Assembly: GCA_946902985.2 (NCBI GenBank)
Contig: OX336395.1
Span: forward strand, 285,319,065 to 285,383,064
Direction of reading: 5' to 3'
DNA length: 64,000 nt
Source: Meconema thalassinum
Taxonomy: Eukaryota > Arthropoda > Insecta > Orthoptera > Tettigoniidae
The translations under genes and the position numbers were made by a program. The notes under the pieces are model-generated. The model worked only from the letters and a program-made list of their open reading frames with translations, made no database searches and was not told the DNA's origin. Shown piece by piece: positions 1 to 11,144 of this stretch (its first letter is position 1; each line of letters begins with the position of its first letter).

Positions 1-472
1 TTCCCCCCTAAATAGCGTCCCCACGCCATGATTTAATAATTCGATATAAAATAATTGGCCCATCGGATCATCATCCGAAGCAAAGATTCATGAACAGCAG
101 GGAATTCTGCGTGGGATGAAGGTACGAGGAAGTCCGTAATGTCATTTTTGAAGACACTGAGCTCCCGAGCGAAGCCCCGGACTTCTTTCCGAGCCAGAAG
201 CCATATAAGCCTGTCGCCAGACACACAATTTATCTCTACCTCGAGCGAGGGAAACCTGCGCGGCTCCGTGCCGCATTTGACGCGCCACACAAAGTAATAA
301 TAATAAGTGAACAAGTATAGAGAAAATCTCACCAAGTATAAAGTGTAGTATAATCACACACACGATTAATGGAACCCGGTACGGATTGTTGCGGCATGTC
401 GCGAGTTTAATTAGATGCGCAAACGAAGTGTCGAGTGAACATGAAATTGGTGTCCGATGATGATAATAATAA
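1..472. other. unassigned sequence at window start
   Basis: I see no gene or repeat here that I can support. The open frames in this stretch are short, overlap each other and show no recognisable motif. Confidence 0.4.
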
Positions 473-886
473 GTGAACAGTATTCACGTTGTAAGCCGTT
501 GGGAGGCTAAGCGCGATATTCTACATGCACGAGTAGTTACCGCAAGGACAAGCACGTTACATAATTTAAATAGTGTGGACAGTACAGAGTATCGTGCAAC
601 CCGCGTCGCGTCCGAACAAAGGAAACTTATCGTGATCATATGGGAGGAGATACTTTACGAACACTGTAAATGCATTAGATGTAAACCAGGCATCATTGAA
701 CTTTTAGTACGATTATACGCAGAGTATAATAGTGAATCAGCATATTCAGACTGGAACGAACACATGATTAACCAGGTTAGCAATGAGCTAAGCGATATAA
801 CATTCGATTCGCAAGGGTACGGTTACGCGAGAGTAATCATGAACACTTTGGTAGCTGAATTGTTGAGGCAGGCTACAGAAGAGTAA
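473..886 (+). CDS. unrecognised 137-aa ORF
   Basis: This is an uninterrupted frame of 137 codons in a region otherwise full of stops. The product is mildly acidic towards its C-terminus, has a Cys-x2-Cys pair (CKCIRC, about residues 66-71) and no signal peptide or membrane segment. I do not recognise a family. The ATG shown may not be the true start, and it could be one exon of a host gene or a chance frame. Codon usage could not be measured. The function is unknown. Confidence 0.25.
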   Translation: MNSIHVVSRWEAKRDILHARVVTARTSTLHNLNSVDSTEYRATRVASEQRKLIVIIWEEILYEHCKCIRCKPGIIELLVRLYAEYNSESAYSDWNEHMINQVSNELSDITFDSQGYGYARVIMNTLVAELLRQATEE

Positions 887-1349
887 CGATCGGGATAGGA
901 ATTGCCAGATAGACTTTCATTGGTGGAAAACGGATTCTATCGGGTATCTGCAAGAAGGGGCGACGTAACGATGCTATCGCCGCGAGGGGGGAGGGGGGGG
1001 GGGGAATCACCTCCAAATATGGGACTAGGCAGGGTTTGAGGAATGATGTAAAAAGTGTATATTTCAAGTTTTAAGAGTGTCGTGTTAAATTGTGTGTAAA
1101 TGTACCCGGATTTGTAGCGTTAAAAGTGTAAATCAATTGAGAAAGAGAATTACGGTAAGGCTTCAACAATGTACAATCACGAAACCAACCGTTTAAGAAA
1201 TACGAATAGCAGTTATTAAATTTTTAGCCACTTTTTGCAAAAATGAGGAAAAAGTAAAGTTATGAGATCGATCCAGGAAAATGAGTGACTGTCTGTCTTT
1301 CCGTCTGATGTGGGTTTCCCCCCCCCCCCCTCTATCAAATACTAAACGG

Positions 1350-2450
1350 CTGCAGCAATCGAAACCAAATTTAGTATGAGTAAGTATGAATAACGGAATA
1401 TCTTAAGCCCATATTTGAAAATGATGTCAGTGCTACCAACCGCTGAAAAAATGCACTACAAATTTGAGCTCCCTGTTGGATATCTTGGAAGGTATGCATG
1501 GGAGCTATTCTAAAATTGGCCCAAATGAAGATAATACTATATGAGTTCAATTTCCAGGAGGCCATACATGACAGTGTTGCCAAAATAATTTTATGTCTTC
1601 TGATCGGTCCAATTTTTAAATGCATATAACTTCTACACTATCAATTGGATTTCAACCAAATTTTGTATGTAATATGTGTACATAAACAGATATGACTGGG
1701 CGTATTCTTAAGAGCCACCAGGGCTGCCAACTGTTAATAATTGATCTCTCTATTTTTTTATCCAAATACCAATATATCAGAAAGTATGCAAGACGACAGG
1801 TTTAAACTATGCACACGTATAGTACTTGACATTTTAGATTAATTTGGAGTAACGTATATACGAAATTTCTACCAACATGATTCTAAGCCTGCTGATAGGA
1901 CCAATTTTAAATACATTTAACTTCTATACTATCAGTTGGATGTCAACCAAATTTCGTATGTGCTATGTGTAACATAACATATATGTCTATAAGTATTCAT
2001 AAGAGCAATCAGGGCTGCCAACTGTTAATAAATGCTGTCTATATAATTTACCCTAATATCAATATATCAGAAAGTATGCAAGCCAACAGCTCTATACTTT
2101 GCACACGTATAGCACCTGACATACTAGATTAATTTGGAGTAATTAATATAAGTCAGTGCTGCCAACATGATAGGTCCAATTTTAAAATACATGTAACTTC
2201 TATACTAACAAATGGATTTCATCCAAAATTGGCACAACAAGATATCATAATATTTCAGATTATTTCTGACCAGCACACGCATGACATTGTTGCCAAAATG
2301 ATTTTACGCGTGGTGATAGATCCAATGTCTAACTGCATGTAACGTCCATTCGACTTCAACCATTTTTTTTATTCTGTACCTTAAGAGATGGAACTAAGAA
2401 TATATTCAGTCACCAGGGCTGCCAACTGCAGTGCACTATTAGGCTACATT
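1350..2450. repeat. degenerate tandem repeat, unit about 280 bp
   Basis: Phrases recur in order at intervals of roughly 280 bp: 'acttctacactatcaattgg', 'caaccaaattttgtatgt', 'cagggctgccaactgttaat', 'atatcagaaagtatgcaag' and 'gattaatttggagtaa'. Two units are clear (about 1620-1905 and 1910-2190). Flanking units at about 1360-1610 and 2190-2450 are partial and more diverged. No coding frame is preserved. Confidence 0.7.
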
Positions 2451-2626
2451 ATACCAGGTATATTTTGAACTAATTAGATATTTCGGTGTTACGAACTTAA
2501 TTTCGTCATTATTCTATATAGGTCCATATACTGTAGATTTATCATTGGCATGATTCTTAATTTTAAGAAAAGTAGGCTCTTTAGCTCGTCACGGAACTTC
2601 TTGTTATTAATGCGGCCAATGACCAT

Positions 2627-2850
2627 GTATTTTTTTTTCAGGACGGGTCAGGGAAGGGATTATGAAAAGAAATCGGCCGTGGACCTGTTGAAAGGATCCG
2701 TCCCGGCATTTGCCTGGTAGTGAAAATGCGAAACCACGAAAACCATTTTCAAGACGGCCGAGGTGGGATTCGAACCCACGCTCTCCCGATGCCAGTGAGA
2801 CACGAGGTAGTGCGTTGGCACTCTCAGCCGTCATGGCCGGTGACTGTCAA
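2627..2850 (-). repeat. tRNA-derived SINE (minus strand)
   Basis: Read on the minus strand, positions 2832-2753 form an 80-nt tRNA-like head. The ends pair as a 7-bp acceptor stem (GACGGCT with GGCCGTC, one G-T), and there is a T-arm GTGGG-TTCGAAT-CCCAC (B box). It continues into a body with the phrase 'ATGGTTTTCGTGGTTTCGCATTTTCA..CAGGCAAATGC' (written here in parts), which recurs in the plus-strand copy at 50.26-50.52 kb. A tRNA head plus a body shared with another locus identifies a SINE rather than a functional tRNA. Confidence 0.7.
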
Positions 2851-5438
2851 TTATTCCGAACTGATGAACACGGAGAATTAAACATTACATGATGTGTGAA
2901 ATGTTTTACCCCACGGTTCGGCCACCACAGGCGTGACTGAGTAAGTACTACAATTTTAATCATATAATGTAGAGGTCGCGCCATGCATCAACCTATAAAA
3001 CAAAATATGATATGTGATTGTGAGAGCGACCTGAAGTTAATGAGAATCTGATCTCTAATATGTATCAGACATATTCATGTAATTAGAGATCAGAGTATTC
3101 AAATGTAAAGGACGGTTTAGAGCACGGATGATTAGGAGATTGTTAGATGTGTGAGAGTATTGTCGATATCGGGCAGGTAAGCCCCAGGTAATATGTCTCA
3201 CGTTGTGTACAGGTGATTGAATAATCTGCAGCGAGCACCAGGTAAATAGGTGCCATGTGGAGCATCCAGTAGAAGTGCTAGGAGCACGTGATGATAGGTT
3301 CTGAACAGTCGGGGAACGCGGCCCGAAGATGTCAATATTGTATTTAGCTTCCTGATTGAGAGAAGCAAGATTGTGGTCTTCCATTTGTTAGAAATGTGAC
3401 CCGGCCATTAATATCCCTAAGGCACGATCCATGGCTCGATGACCTAACGCTTTGATGAAAGTATTAAAAAGCCGATAAATTGGGGTGGAGAATTAAAATA
3501 GGACTTGATTAGTCAGGATAAAATGATTGAAAGCTGTCGGATAATCTATATAATTATGCCATTGTTATGAGGGAGCATTGTCCTCGCAAATCGGACACAC
3601 ATTTAAAGAGGTAGCAGAGTTCAGGTCTTGAAAGGAGACGAGGTTTGTAAGAAGCGAGAAGGAATAAGTCTTTATTTACCAGCAGCAGCGATTGCATGTG
3701 GGAGTGCTTTAGCTGCCATAAATTATGTGGGGACCGTCAAAGGGCCCAGGGAAGAAGTGACCGCACTGAACCCATTCAAAAGATACCAGTAATTATAACT
3801 GCAATTTTAAGAAACATTCTATGATCCTAGATACAATTTTAAGACGGATGGCAATCAATTGTATGTAGAACAGGGATTATATTTCCCGAGAAATATTTGG
3901 AAAAGGTTAAATTTTTCAATGCCAGTAATAATAATAATAATAATACACAACACCCAGTTGTTGGTAAGCGTGTTAGTGTCGGGTCAGTCTAAATATGCGA
4001 TACGGGTAGCCGAAATCCGAAGCAATTGATATCAGTGGATGTCTTTGCCCACGGGAAATTCAATTAATGATGCATTGTGAAGAGGAGTACTTCTTGGTAG
4101 AATTTGAACCTCACTTTAGATATTTGGAACCTAACCGGATGCAAGGATGAAAGATTTAATGAACTGGTGCGTTTAAGCTTTGATAAATTTTGATAAACTA
4201 TAAATAGGCTGATTGTAGAATGGTTTATACAGAAATGAAATTAAAAATAATATGATTCGAATAATAATATCCGATATTCTCAGATTTTTGATTTGCATCA
4301 AAATTGTGCTAATTAAAGATAAAAATTGGTAAACTTATAAATTCTAGTAGGAATTATTAGATTTTGTTTTGTTAGGCAAGAGTGAAATTATAATCCCAAA
4401 TAAATATGGAGAAATGTCAGAATTTACTCTGAGGAATAAATTATTATCAAGTCACTCAATTTTGAGACTAAGAATTATAATCTTTGGAAAAAATATATTG
4501 GTTGGAAATTGTTGGAGTCAGAGAAATGTTTCAAAATAATTTCAAAACATGAAACTAAATTAATATTAAATGCCAAGTGTCAAATCAGGCTTATAAAATT
4601 TTATGGATTAAATCAAATATTTTGGATGAATTTTGGAAATGTTCCCAAAAAAAATGAAACAGTTGAATACCAGTGGACTATTAATTTTCTAAACATCCTG
4701 GAATGTGACCAGGAACTATATAGAAATAATACAGTATGTGCAGATAACAGATGGTGTAATCATTTTCTGGTTGTCATGCAAACAGATTTAATGTGAATAT
4801 CATTGAAATGTTTCTATATTTGTGTGATGTTTTCAATATGATCAGGTTTTCATTCCTCTTTACTCCAGTTTGGAATGAGATAAGTGCAGTTAAGTTAGGT
4901 TCCCAGGGGCTACAGTCTGTTTTCATTTTCAGGATTGTTCTTATTTCACATATTTGGTTCTCACCCTGTGGAGATAAATGATATTTTGATTTTATTTACG
5001 TTGTGAAAGAAATTAAATGGGAGACTTTAATAAACTGTGGTATTTATATCCTTGTGATACCTCCTGCCTTTACTGTAGTGTGGGTGTCAAGATCAGTTAA
5101 GCTAGGTTTTGCTTTTGTTCACCCATATAGACCCTGAGATGTTTTTAGTCTCGTGCTAAGCTGATTTCGAGATCCATGCGTATGTGGGCGTTGGACTTCG
5201 GTCAAACGGACACAATACACACAGTCCACAATCGGTATAAAATATCAAGGTACTGTCAGCCTCCCAACTAATTTAGTTAAAATAATTACATGGTGGCAAA
5301 TTCACCATTTAGTCTTACTTCCATCCACTCAACTCGACAATCCGTCAGTTTGACTTACCACCCGACAGAGCGCGGTGGGCAAATGGCGTGCTGGCGGATG
5401 GCATTTGTAGGTGGTGATACCGGAAGGTGGTACGCATG
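2851..5438. other. AT-rich stretch with no recognisable gene
   Basis: Only short, unsupported frames are present. A short AAT/ATA microsatellite lies near 3927-3950. I see no splice-bounded exons, RNA genes or transposon ends that I can defend. The last hundred bases are the left flank of the Maverick insertion. Confidence 0.4.
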
Positions 5439-5444
5439 TAAATA
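5439..5444. repeat. target-site duplication, left (TAAATA)
   Basis: The six bases TAAATA directly precede the AGT that opens the element. The same six follow its closing ACT at 22644-22649. Mavericks/Polintons characteristically duplicate 6 bp on insertion. Confidence 0.9.
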
Positions 5445-7072
5445 AGTAGGGGGGTGATGATGGTTCTGCCCCACTGGACACTCCTGTGCCCAACAAACCA
5501 ACATGGCCGCCGTGCGAAATTGAAATAATTAATATCTCTCAAACGCATGGTCTGATGTTGACAAATGAGGTGTTGTTGAACTCGAGCTGACGTCCTCTTT
5601 CTTATCGACAATGTATTATATTTTTCAAAAATTCTTTGAATTTTTTTGTTTTGCAAAGTTGGTGATAGTTTGAAAACCAAACATGGTAGAACGTTGTGCC
5701 ATGGCTCAAACGAACGGCCTTTATGACCTTTATTTTTGTAATAAAACTTTTTTTATTTTTTATGTTTTTTTGAAAACACTCGAATTTTGAAAATCCCATA
5801 TTTTGGAAACTAGGAATTCTACGAAAAAGTTTGTTTGACGTAAATCAATGATCCCTACCCCCTCTACCCCCAAAATAAATTTCAAGTCTCTAGGATGAAA
5901 ACCTGTTAGTAGTGGGGTAAGGAGAGAGCTGCTTACAAAAGTAAGTGGTGAGCCCCTGCGACCTTGGAATGGAAGGAGTGATGCTAGGAGGGCGTGCTTG
6001 GATTCGTTTTTTTCGTCTCGTCGTGCTCTTTACGGGAATGTAGGTGTCGAAAATGTGAAAATCTGGAAACAGTCTTTTTGGGGTAAAAACATGATTTTAG
6101 ACTTTTTGCTATATCTCGCGAACCAATCATGCTAAAGGCGTGTACGACGGGTCCAAGGACTCGGGGTGACGTCCTCTTTGCTATGGACCACTCGTTATAT
6201 TTCTTAAAAAATTTGGGAAACGCGATTTTGGGGGTAAACACGTGTTTTTTGTGATTTTTGCCGATATCTCACGAACCAATAACGCTAGAGACGTTTACGA
6301 GGTGTCCTAGGACTCGGACTAACGCCCCCCTTTCTAATATGGTAGATATTTTTTTTCAAAAAATAATTCACAAAGGGCCTAACGCCGTACATGTTGAAAA
6401 AACGTTTTCTTTTTCTTTACTTTTTTATAATGTTTATAAAGCGTGGTGGTTGAGAGAGACGATACGGCTGGGTGTGTGTTTCAACGAACCTGCCGCTAAC
6501 CACAAGGACCATGCTTAATAGAACAATCGCTATTTCGGCGGGTCGGTGTATGACAGAGCGAGGGTGCGTTTTTCTGATATTTTACCTTTGACGTGTAAAC
6601 GGTGATGAGAACTTGGTTCTATGTTGGTCGAAGCGAGTAGAGAAAACAAACTTGCTGAGGAGCAGGAGGTGAATGTCATTTGAGCTAATTGGAAGGCACT
6701 GATCTGACTTGATAACAAGTGCAATGGAAAAATGACAAATACGCTTGAAAGTGAAATAATCTGACCATTGTGGTGGCAGGGAAGAGCGAAAGGCATGTGA
6801 ACACATGTGAAACCACATGTAGGCTAAACCAGTGACATCCTGTCTTGTTTCGTACGTGACAAAATGCAAGTCCATGTGAAATTTGATCTACCGCAGGTGT
6901 TCATCTTGGGTGTTAGCTGTCCACATGCGCGATAACTGTTAACAAGTTACATCCTGTCTTGCTTCGTACATGACAAAATGCAAGTTGACGTGAAATTTGA
7001 TCTACCGCAGGTGTTCACCTTGGGTGTTAGCTGTCCACGTGCCTGATAACAGAATCTTTAAAGCGTGGGAAA
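5445..7072. repeat. Maverick left terminal inverted repeat
   Basis: Begins AGTAGGGGGGTGATGATGG and matches the reverse complement of 21011-22643 base for base apart from scattered substitutions and small gaps. The match fades after 'aagcgtgggaa' near 7071. Inside are several degenerate ~125-bp units (phrases 'tatctcacgaaccaata', 'gaggtgtcctaggactcgg', 'gggtaaacacgtgttttt') and a direct duplication of about 115 bp (about 6831-6945 and 6947-7060) with the phrase 'acatcctgtcttg.ttcgta'. Open frames inside it are by-products of the repeats. Confidence 0.93.
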
Positions 7073-7098
7073 AAAATTATTATTCATGCAACGTAGCA

Positions 7099-7107
7099 TA
7101 TATAAAG
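7099..7107 (+). promoter_or_regulatory. TATA box upstream of polB
   Basis: TATATAAAG lies just inside the left TIR. About 25-30 bp downstream is the pyrimidine-rich 'ccactctcactt', a plausible initiator. The spacing fits an RNA polymerase II core promoter driving the rightward polB transcript. It is inferred from sequence only. Confidence 0.55.
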
Positions 7108-7234
7108 ACATGTCGTTATCATTTCCACTCTCACTTAGGTGACTACCTTTGAACACATTGCGTTGCATGAAACCCCTGGTCTTGTTTAACAGTTTTGGTG
7201 TTGGTGGAAAATACTTAACCTTGTTGTGGGGTAG

Positions 7235-7336
7235 GTATATATTTATTCATTTATATATTTATTGATTTTTATATAAATACATGCAATTATTTATTGATTA
7301 GGTAATTAATGATTTTATTTATTTATTTGTTTGCAG
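7235..7336 (+). other. candidate leader intron 1 of polB
   Basis: The donor AG|GTATAT follows 'gtggggt'. The acceptor TTTGTTTGCAG ends at 7336 behind a T-rich tract (attta repeats). At 102 bp it is a typical small insect intron. It lies between the TATA box and the polB ATG and would be removed from the 5' untranslated leader. Confidence 0.5.
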
Positions 7337-7462
7337 ATAACGTGTATAGCCGATATATCGTGTGTCAGTGGGAAATATATTAAAGAAAGAGAAAGATAGA
7401 AAAGAAAACGATTTCCACACTAGCCCACGAGACGGGAATATAGCAAGGCATTACACGTCAAG

Positions 7463-7570
7463 GTGAGATTTGTTTTTTATATATAACCTGTTTGATTTTG
7501 TTTTGTTTATGAAATGCATAAACTATATGGAATGGATATACTTATGGTGGTTTATTTTATTTCTTTTTAG
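7463..7570 (+). other. candidate leader intron 2 of polB
   Basis: The consensus donor CAAG|GTGAG and a T-rich acceptor ttattttatttctttttag bound 108 bp. A further donor-like site, CTCAG|GTGAG at about 7676, sits 22 bp before the polB ATG. It may be fortuitous or may feed an alternative transcript. Confidence 0.5.
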
Positions 7571-7697
7571 ATATTTGGAAAAAAAAAAAGGGTTCACTGC
7601 TATAGCAAATACAGTTGAAAACCAAGTGGCTTTAGAGTGGAACCATTGTCAAGCAGTCTACAGCTGAAAACTCAGGTGAGAGTGTTCTTTCAAAATA

Positions 7698-10600
7698 ATG
7701 TCTTTTACTGCTGAGGATATGTTAACTTGGGAGCCCATAAACAGTTGTTTTAAATCGCGTGTGTGCTCTGGCCGCGTGGTCAATGTTAGAAAAAGTTTGA
7801 TTCCCAAAGCATTTTTAGAATCTTGTTTTGAAATTTTTAAAATTGAAATTTGTACAGCACAAAGGTTGCATACAGCTTTAAAGGTGAATACAGAACTGGT
7901 GTGCGATTTCATATATAAAAAGAAGGACGTGGAGCATAAAGAGACATTTTATATTTGCAGTAAAATGCAAGAGCTATTCATAGCCCATAATTTGGAACAG
8001 TGGTATGAAACCCACGTGGTGAATGCATTGCTATCAAAATTTGATAAACTGCAACAAGGACCGAGTGGCCTTGCCTTAGACAAAATTCATCATTTACAAA
8101 TCAACATTTGTCAATTCAACCCGTTGAATGCTGGGTCTAGCTATATTAAAACACCACCAGCAATAGCTTCGAAAAAGGCTGTGGTGAATATTAAGAATCG
8201 TGACAATGATTGCTTTCTGTGGGCTGTGGCTGCGTATTTGCAGCCAGCACAAGACCGTCATGTTAACAGACCAGCAAAGTACAAGGCCAAGTTTGATGAA
8301 TTGAAACAAACTTTAAATTTAACTCGAGTGTCGTTCCCTATGGACTTAACCGAGATCCATAGGTTTGAACAAGATAACCAGGACTTTTCGTTCATGGTGT
8401 ATGGCCTTAATGGTGATGAGATTGAGGGTCCTCTTTATGCCACAAAAGAACCGAAACGACACCACATTCATCTTTTATATCTGTCTTACGGAGAAGTGAA
8501 TCACTATTGCCTCATTAAAAGCCTAAGTAGATTGCTAAGCAGACAAATGTCCAAACATGTGCGTGCAAAACATATTTGTGATCGTTGTCTGCAATATTTT
8601 ACCACTCTTACGCTTTTGGAACGTCATATGGTAGATTGTGTTTCTCAGGAAGCGGTGAGATTGATATTGCCACAAGGGGACAAGGCTGTGTTAAAGTTTA
8701 AGGACATTCATAAGCGTGACACTGTTCCCTATGTGGTATACGCAGATTTTGAAGCTCTCACCACACCCATGGCGGGATGTGAACCAGATCCCACCATCAG
8801 CTCAACCACACCCATTCAAAAACATGAGCCCTTTGCCATAGGATTTAATGTGGTGTGTGCTTATGACCCCACACAATCCGTATACAAATACCGTGAGGGG
8901 CCAGATTGTGCCAAATGGTTCTTGGATGAACTTGTCAAGTTGGCTCATGATGTACAGGAATTACTGGACCACCCAGTACCCATGAGCCTATCGCCAGAAC
9001 AACAGCAGCAGTATGAGCATGCCACGACATGCCATATTTGCGAAAAGCCACTGAGCAGTGCTGAAGACACCGTTCGTGATCACTCACACTTTACGGGGGA
9101 GTTTCGTGGAGCTGCGCATAGTAAATGCAACTTGAACTTTCCAGCTCCTCGTTTCATTAGTGTCTTTTTCCACAATCTGGCGAATTATGACATTCAGTTT
9201 TTGATTCGTGAATTGGGCCATGTCAACAAGGGCTCGTTTACCATTATTCCCCAAAACCATGAGCGCTTTACAGCCCTGACATGGAGGTTGGGCGACTTTA
9301 GCATTCGATTTTTGGATTCCTTTAAGTTTATGGCATCCTCGCTAGACAGCCTTGTGAATGGCTTGAATGAGGAGGAATTAAAAAATACTAGAATGCATTT
9401 TAATGATCCAGAGCAATTTCAATTGTGCATTCGGAAAGGTATATTCCCGTATGATTTCTGCAACAGCTGGGATGTGTTAAAGCAAAGAAAACTCCCACCA
9501 CAAGAGAAATTTTACTCGAAACTAACACGCAGTACCGTTTCCGATGAAGACTATGCCCATGCATGTCAAGTTTGGCGAGTGTTTGGCATGAAGACGCTAA
9601 GTGAATATGCTATGCATTACCTAAAACTGGATGTATTGCTGCTCACTGATGTGTTTGAAAAATTCCGTGAGTTGTGTCAACACATTTACGGTCTTGACCC
9701 GGCTCACTATTATACAAGTCCTGGGCTCTCGTTTGATGCCGCTTTAAAATACACTCAAGTGGAATTGGATTTACTCACTGACGTAGACATGGTTCTATTT
9801 TTTGAAAAGGGCATTCGTGGCGGCTTTGTGTCACTTAACCAGCGCCATGCCGAAGCGAACAATGTCTACATGCCTGATTATTCACCGGAAAAACAAGAAT
9901 CGTACTTAATGTACTATGACGTGAATAATTTGTACGGTTACGCCATGAGTCAGCCTTTGCCCTATGGGAAGTTTGCTTGGCTGACAGACAAACAAGTGTC
10001 AGAATTTGATGTGAACATGGCTAGCCAAGAAACAGGCCGTGGATATGTGCTAGAAGTGGATATTGAATATCCATCATCCTTGTATGATGAACATGCCGAT
10101 TTCCCATTCTGCCTTGAGCAAATGGTTCCCCCTGACAGTAAAGTGAAAATTGAAAAACTCATGGGCACACTTTACAACAAAAATCGGTATGTGCTACATA
10201 TCCAAATGTTGGTGCAATGCCTCGCCCAAGGCTTGGTGTTGAAGAAAATCCACAGGGGTATTTCTTTTGCTCAAAAAGCATGGCTTGAGCTATACATGAG
10301 ACTCAACACAGAGCACCGACAAATGGCAACACAGCAGTTTGAAATTATTTTTTTTAAATTAATGAACAACTGCATCTATGGCAAGTCTATGGAGAATGTC
10401 CGCAAATACCGTGACATTAAATTGGTCAATGTCTGGGAGGGGCAGTGGGGTGCCCGGCGGTACATTGCCAAGCCAAATTTCAAATCGATCAAAATTATCG
10501 ATGAGGATTTGGCTACTATTGAAATGAGTAAGACCAGCGTGACCATGGATAAACCCATTTACTTGGGTCAAGTCATTTTAGACTTTTCTAAATCGGTCAT

Positions 10601-11144
10601 GTATCGATTCCACTATGAGTTTGCCAAACGCCATTTTGAGGACGTCTCTCTTTTGTATATGGACACGGACTCATTCATTTACCACATTCGCCACTGCAAC
10701 CCCTATGACGTCATGAGGCAACATAGTGACTGGTTCGACACCTCTTGCTATAGCGCTGACAACGTGTTTCAGCTGCCCCTAAAAAACAAGAAGGAAATGG
10801 GCGTTTTAAAAGATGAATGCGGTGATTCCATTATGACGGAATTCGTAGGTTTGGCTTCAAAAATGTATGCTTACCGCACACTCGACTGTAAGGAAGCCAA
10901 AAGAGCAAAAGGTGTAGGTAGAGCAGTGGTAAAATCGCTACGTGTAGACGATTACCTAGCGGTTTTACGCACTGGCAAAGCTATGTCTCATACACAGTGC
11001 AGGATACAATCCAGCAACCATCATTTGTATCTTGTGGAACAGAGAAAACGCACCCTCGCCTCCATGGATAACAAGCGTGTGTGGGCTGATGACCTGCTCA
11101 CCAGCCTGCCCTGGGGTTATGATCGCAAGGAGGAGAAGGTGTGA
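7698..11144 (+). CDS. polB: protein-primed family B DNA polymerase
   Basis: An intact 1148-aa polymerase that copies the linear element from its ends. The N-terminal third has an OTU-like protease signature (DNDCF with C172, and NHY with H269). A C2H2-like knuckle follows (C294, C297, H310, C314). The 3'-5' exonuclease motifs are YADFEAL (D350, E352), FFHNLANYD (N493, D498) and YLKLDVLLLTD (about 641-651). Between Exo I and Exo II lies a CxxC...H...C insert resembling an endonuclease VII zinc knuckle (C445, C448, H462, C477). The TP-interaction (TPR-1) region is near TSPGLSFD (673-680). Polymerase motifs are A DVNNLYGYAM (D741), B KLMNNCIYG (K887) and C YMDTDS (D989, D991). All catalytic residues are present. 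The start is the first ATG of the long frame. Confidence 0.96.
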   Translation: MSFTAEDMLTWEPINSCFKSRVCSGRVVNVRKSLIPKAFLESCFEIFKIEICTAQRLHTALKVNTELVCDFIYKKKDVEHKETFYICSKMQELFIAHNLEQWYETHVVNALLSKFDKLQQGPSGLALDKIHHLQINICQFNPLNAGSSYIKTPPAIASKKAVVNIKNRDNDCFLWAVAAYLQPAQDRHVNRPAKYKAKFDELKQTLNLTRVSFPMDLTEIHRFEQDNQDFSFMVYGLNGDEIEGPLYATKEPKRHHIHLLYLSYGEVNHYCLIKSLSRLLSRQMSKHVRAKHICDRCLQYFTTLTLLERHMVDCVSQEAVRLILPQGDKAVLKFKDIHKRDTVPYVVYADFEALTTPMAGCEPDPTISSTTPIQKHEPFAIGFNVVCAYDPTQSVYKYREGPDCAKWFLDELVKLAHDVQELLDHPVPMSLSPEQQQQYEHATTCHICEKPLSSAEDTVRDHSHFTGEFRGAAHSKCNLNFPAPRFISVFFHNLANYDIQFLIRELGHVNKGSFTIIPQNHERFTALTWRLGDFSIRFLDSFKFMASSLDSLVNGLNEEELKNTRMHFNDPEQFQLCIRKGIFPYDFCNSWDVLKQRKLPPQEKFYSKLTRSTVSDEDYAHACQVWRVFGMKTLSEYAMHYLKLDVLLLTDVFEKFRELCQHIYGLDPAHYYTSPGLSFDAALKYTQVELDLLTDVDMVLFFEKGIRGGFVSLNQRHAEANNVYMPDYSPEKQESYLMYYDVNNLYGYAMSQPLPYGKFAWLTDKQVSEFDVNMASQETGRGYVLEVDIEYPSSLYDEHADFPFCLEQMVPPDSKVKIEKLMGTLYNKNRYVLHIQMLVQCLAQGLVLKKIHRGISFAQKAWLELYMRLNTEHRQMATQQFEIIFFKLMNNCIYGKSMENVRKYRDIKLVNVWEGQWGARRYIAKPNFKSIKIIDEDLATIEMSKTSVTMDKPIYLGQVILDFSKSVMYRFHYEFAKRHFEDVSLLYMDTDSFIYHIRHCNPYDVMRQHSDWFDTSCYSADNVFQLPLKNKKEMGVLKDECGDSIMTEFVGLASKMYAYRTLDCKEAKRAKGVGRAVVKSLRVDDYLAVLRTGKAMSHTQCRIQSSNHHLYLVEQRKRTLASMDNKRVWADDLLTSLPWGYDRKEEKV

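Noticed and set aside
2753..2832. Candidate functional tRNA gene (minus strand)
   Set aside because: The acceptor and T arms pair, but no proper anticodon arm is visible and the sequence continues into a SINE body shared with 50.26 kb.
5345..6875. Several open frames inside the left TIR (and mirror frames at 21.2-22.7 kb)
   Set aside because: They occur in mirror image in both TIRs, overlap one another, lack motifs, and cross the element boundary at 5445. They are by-products of the repeats.
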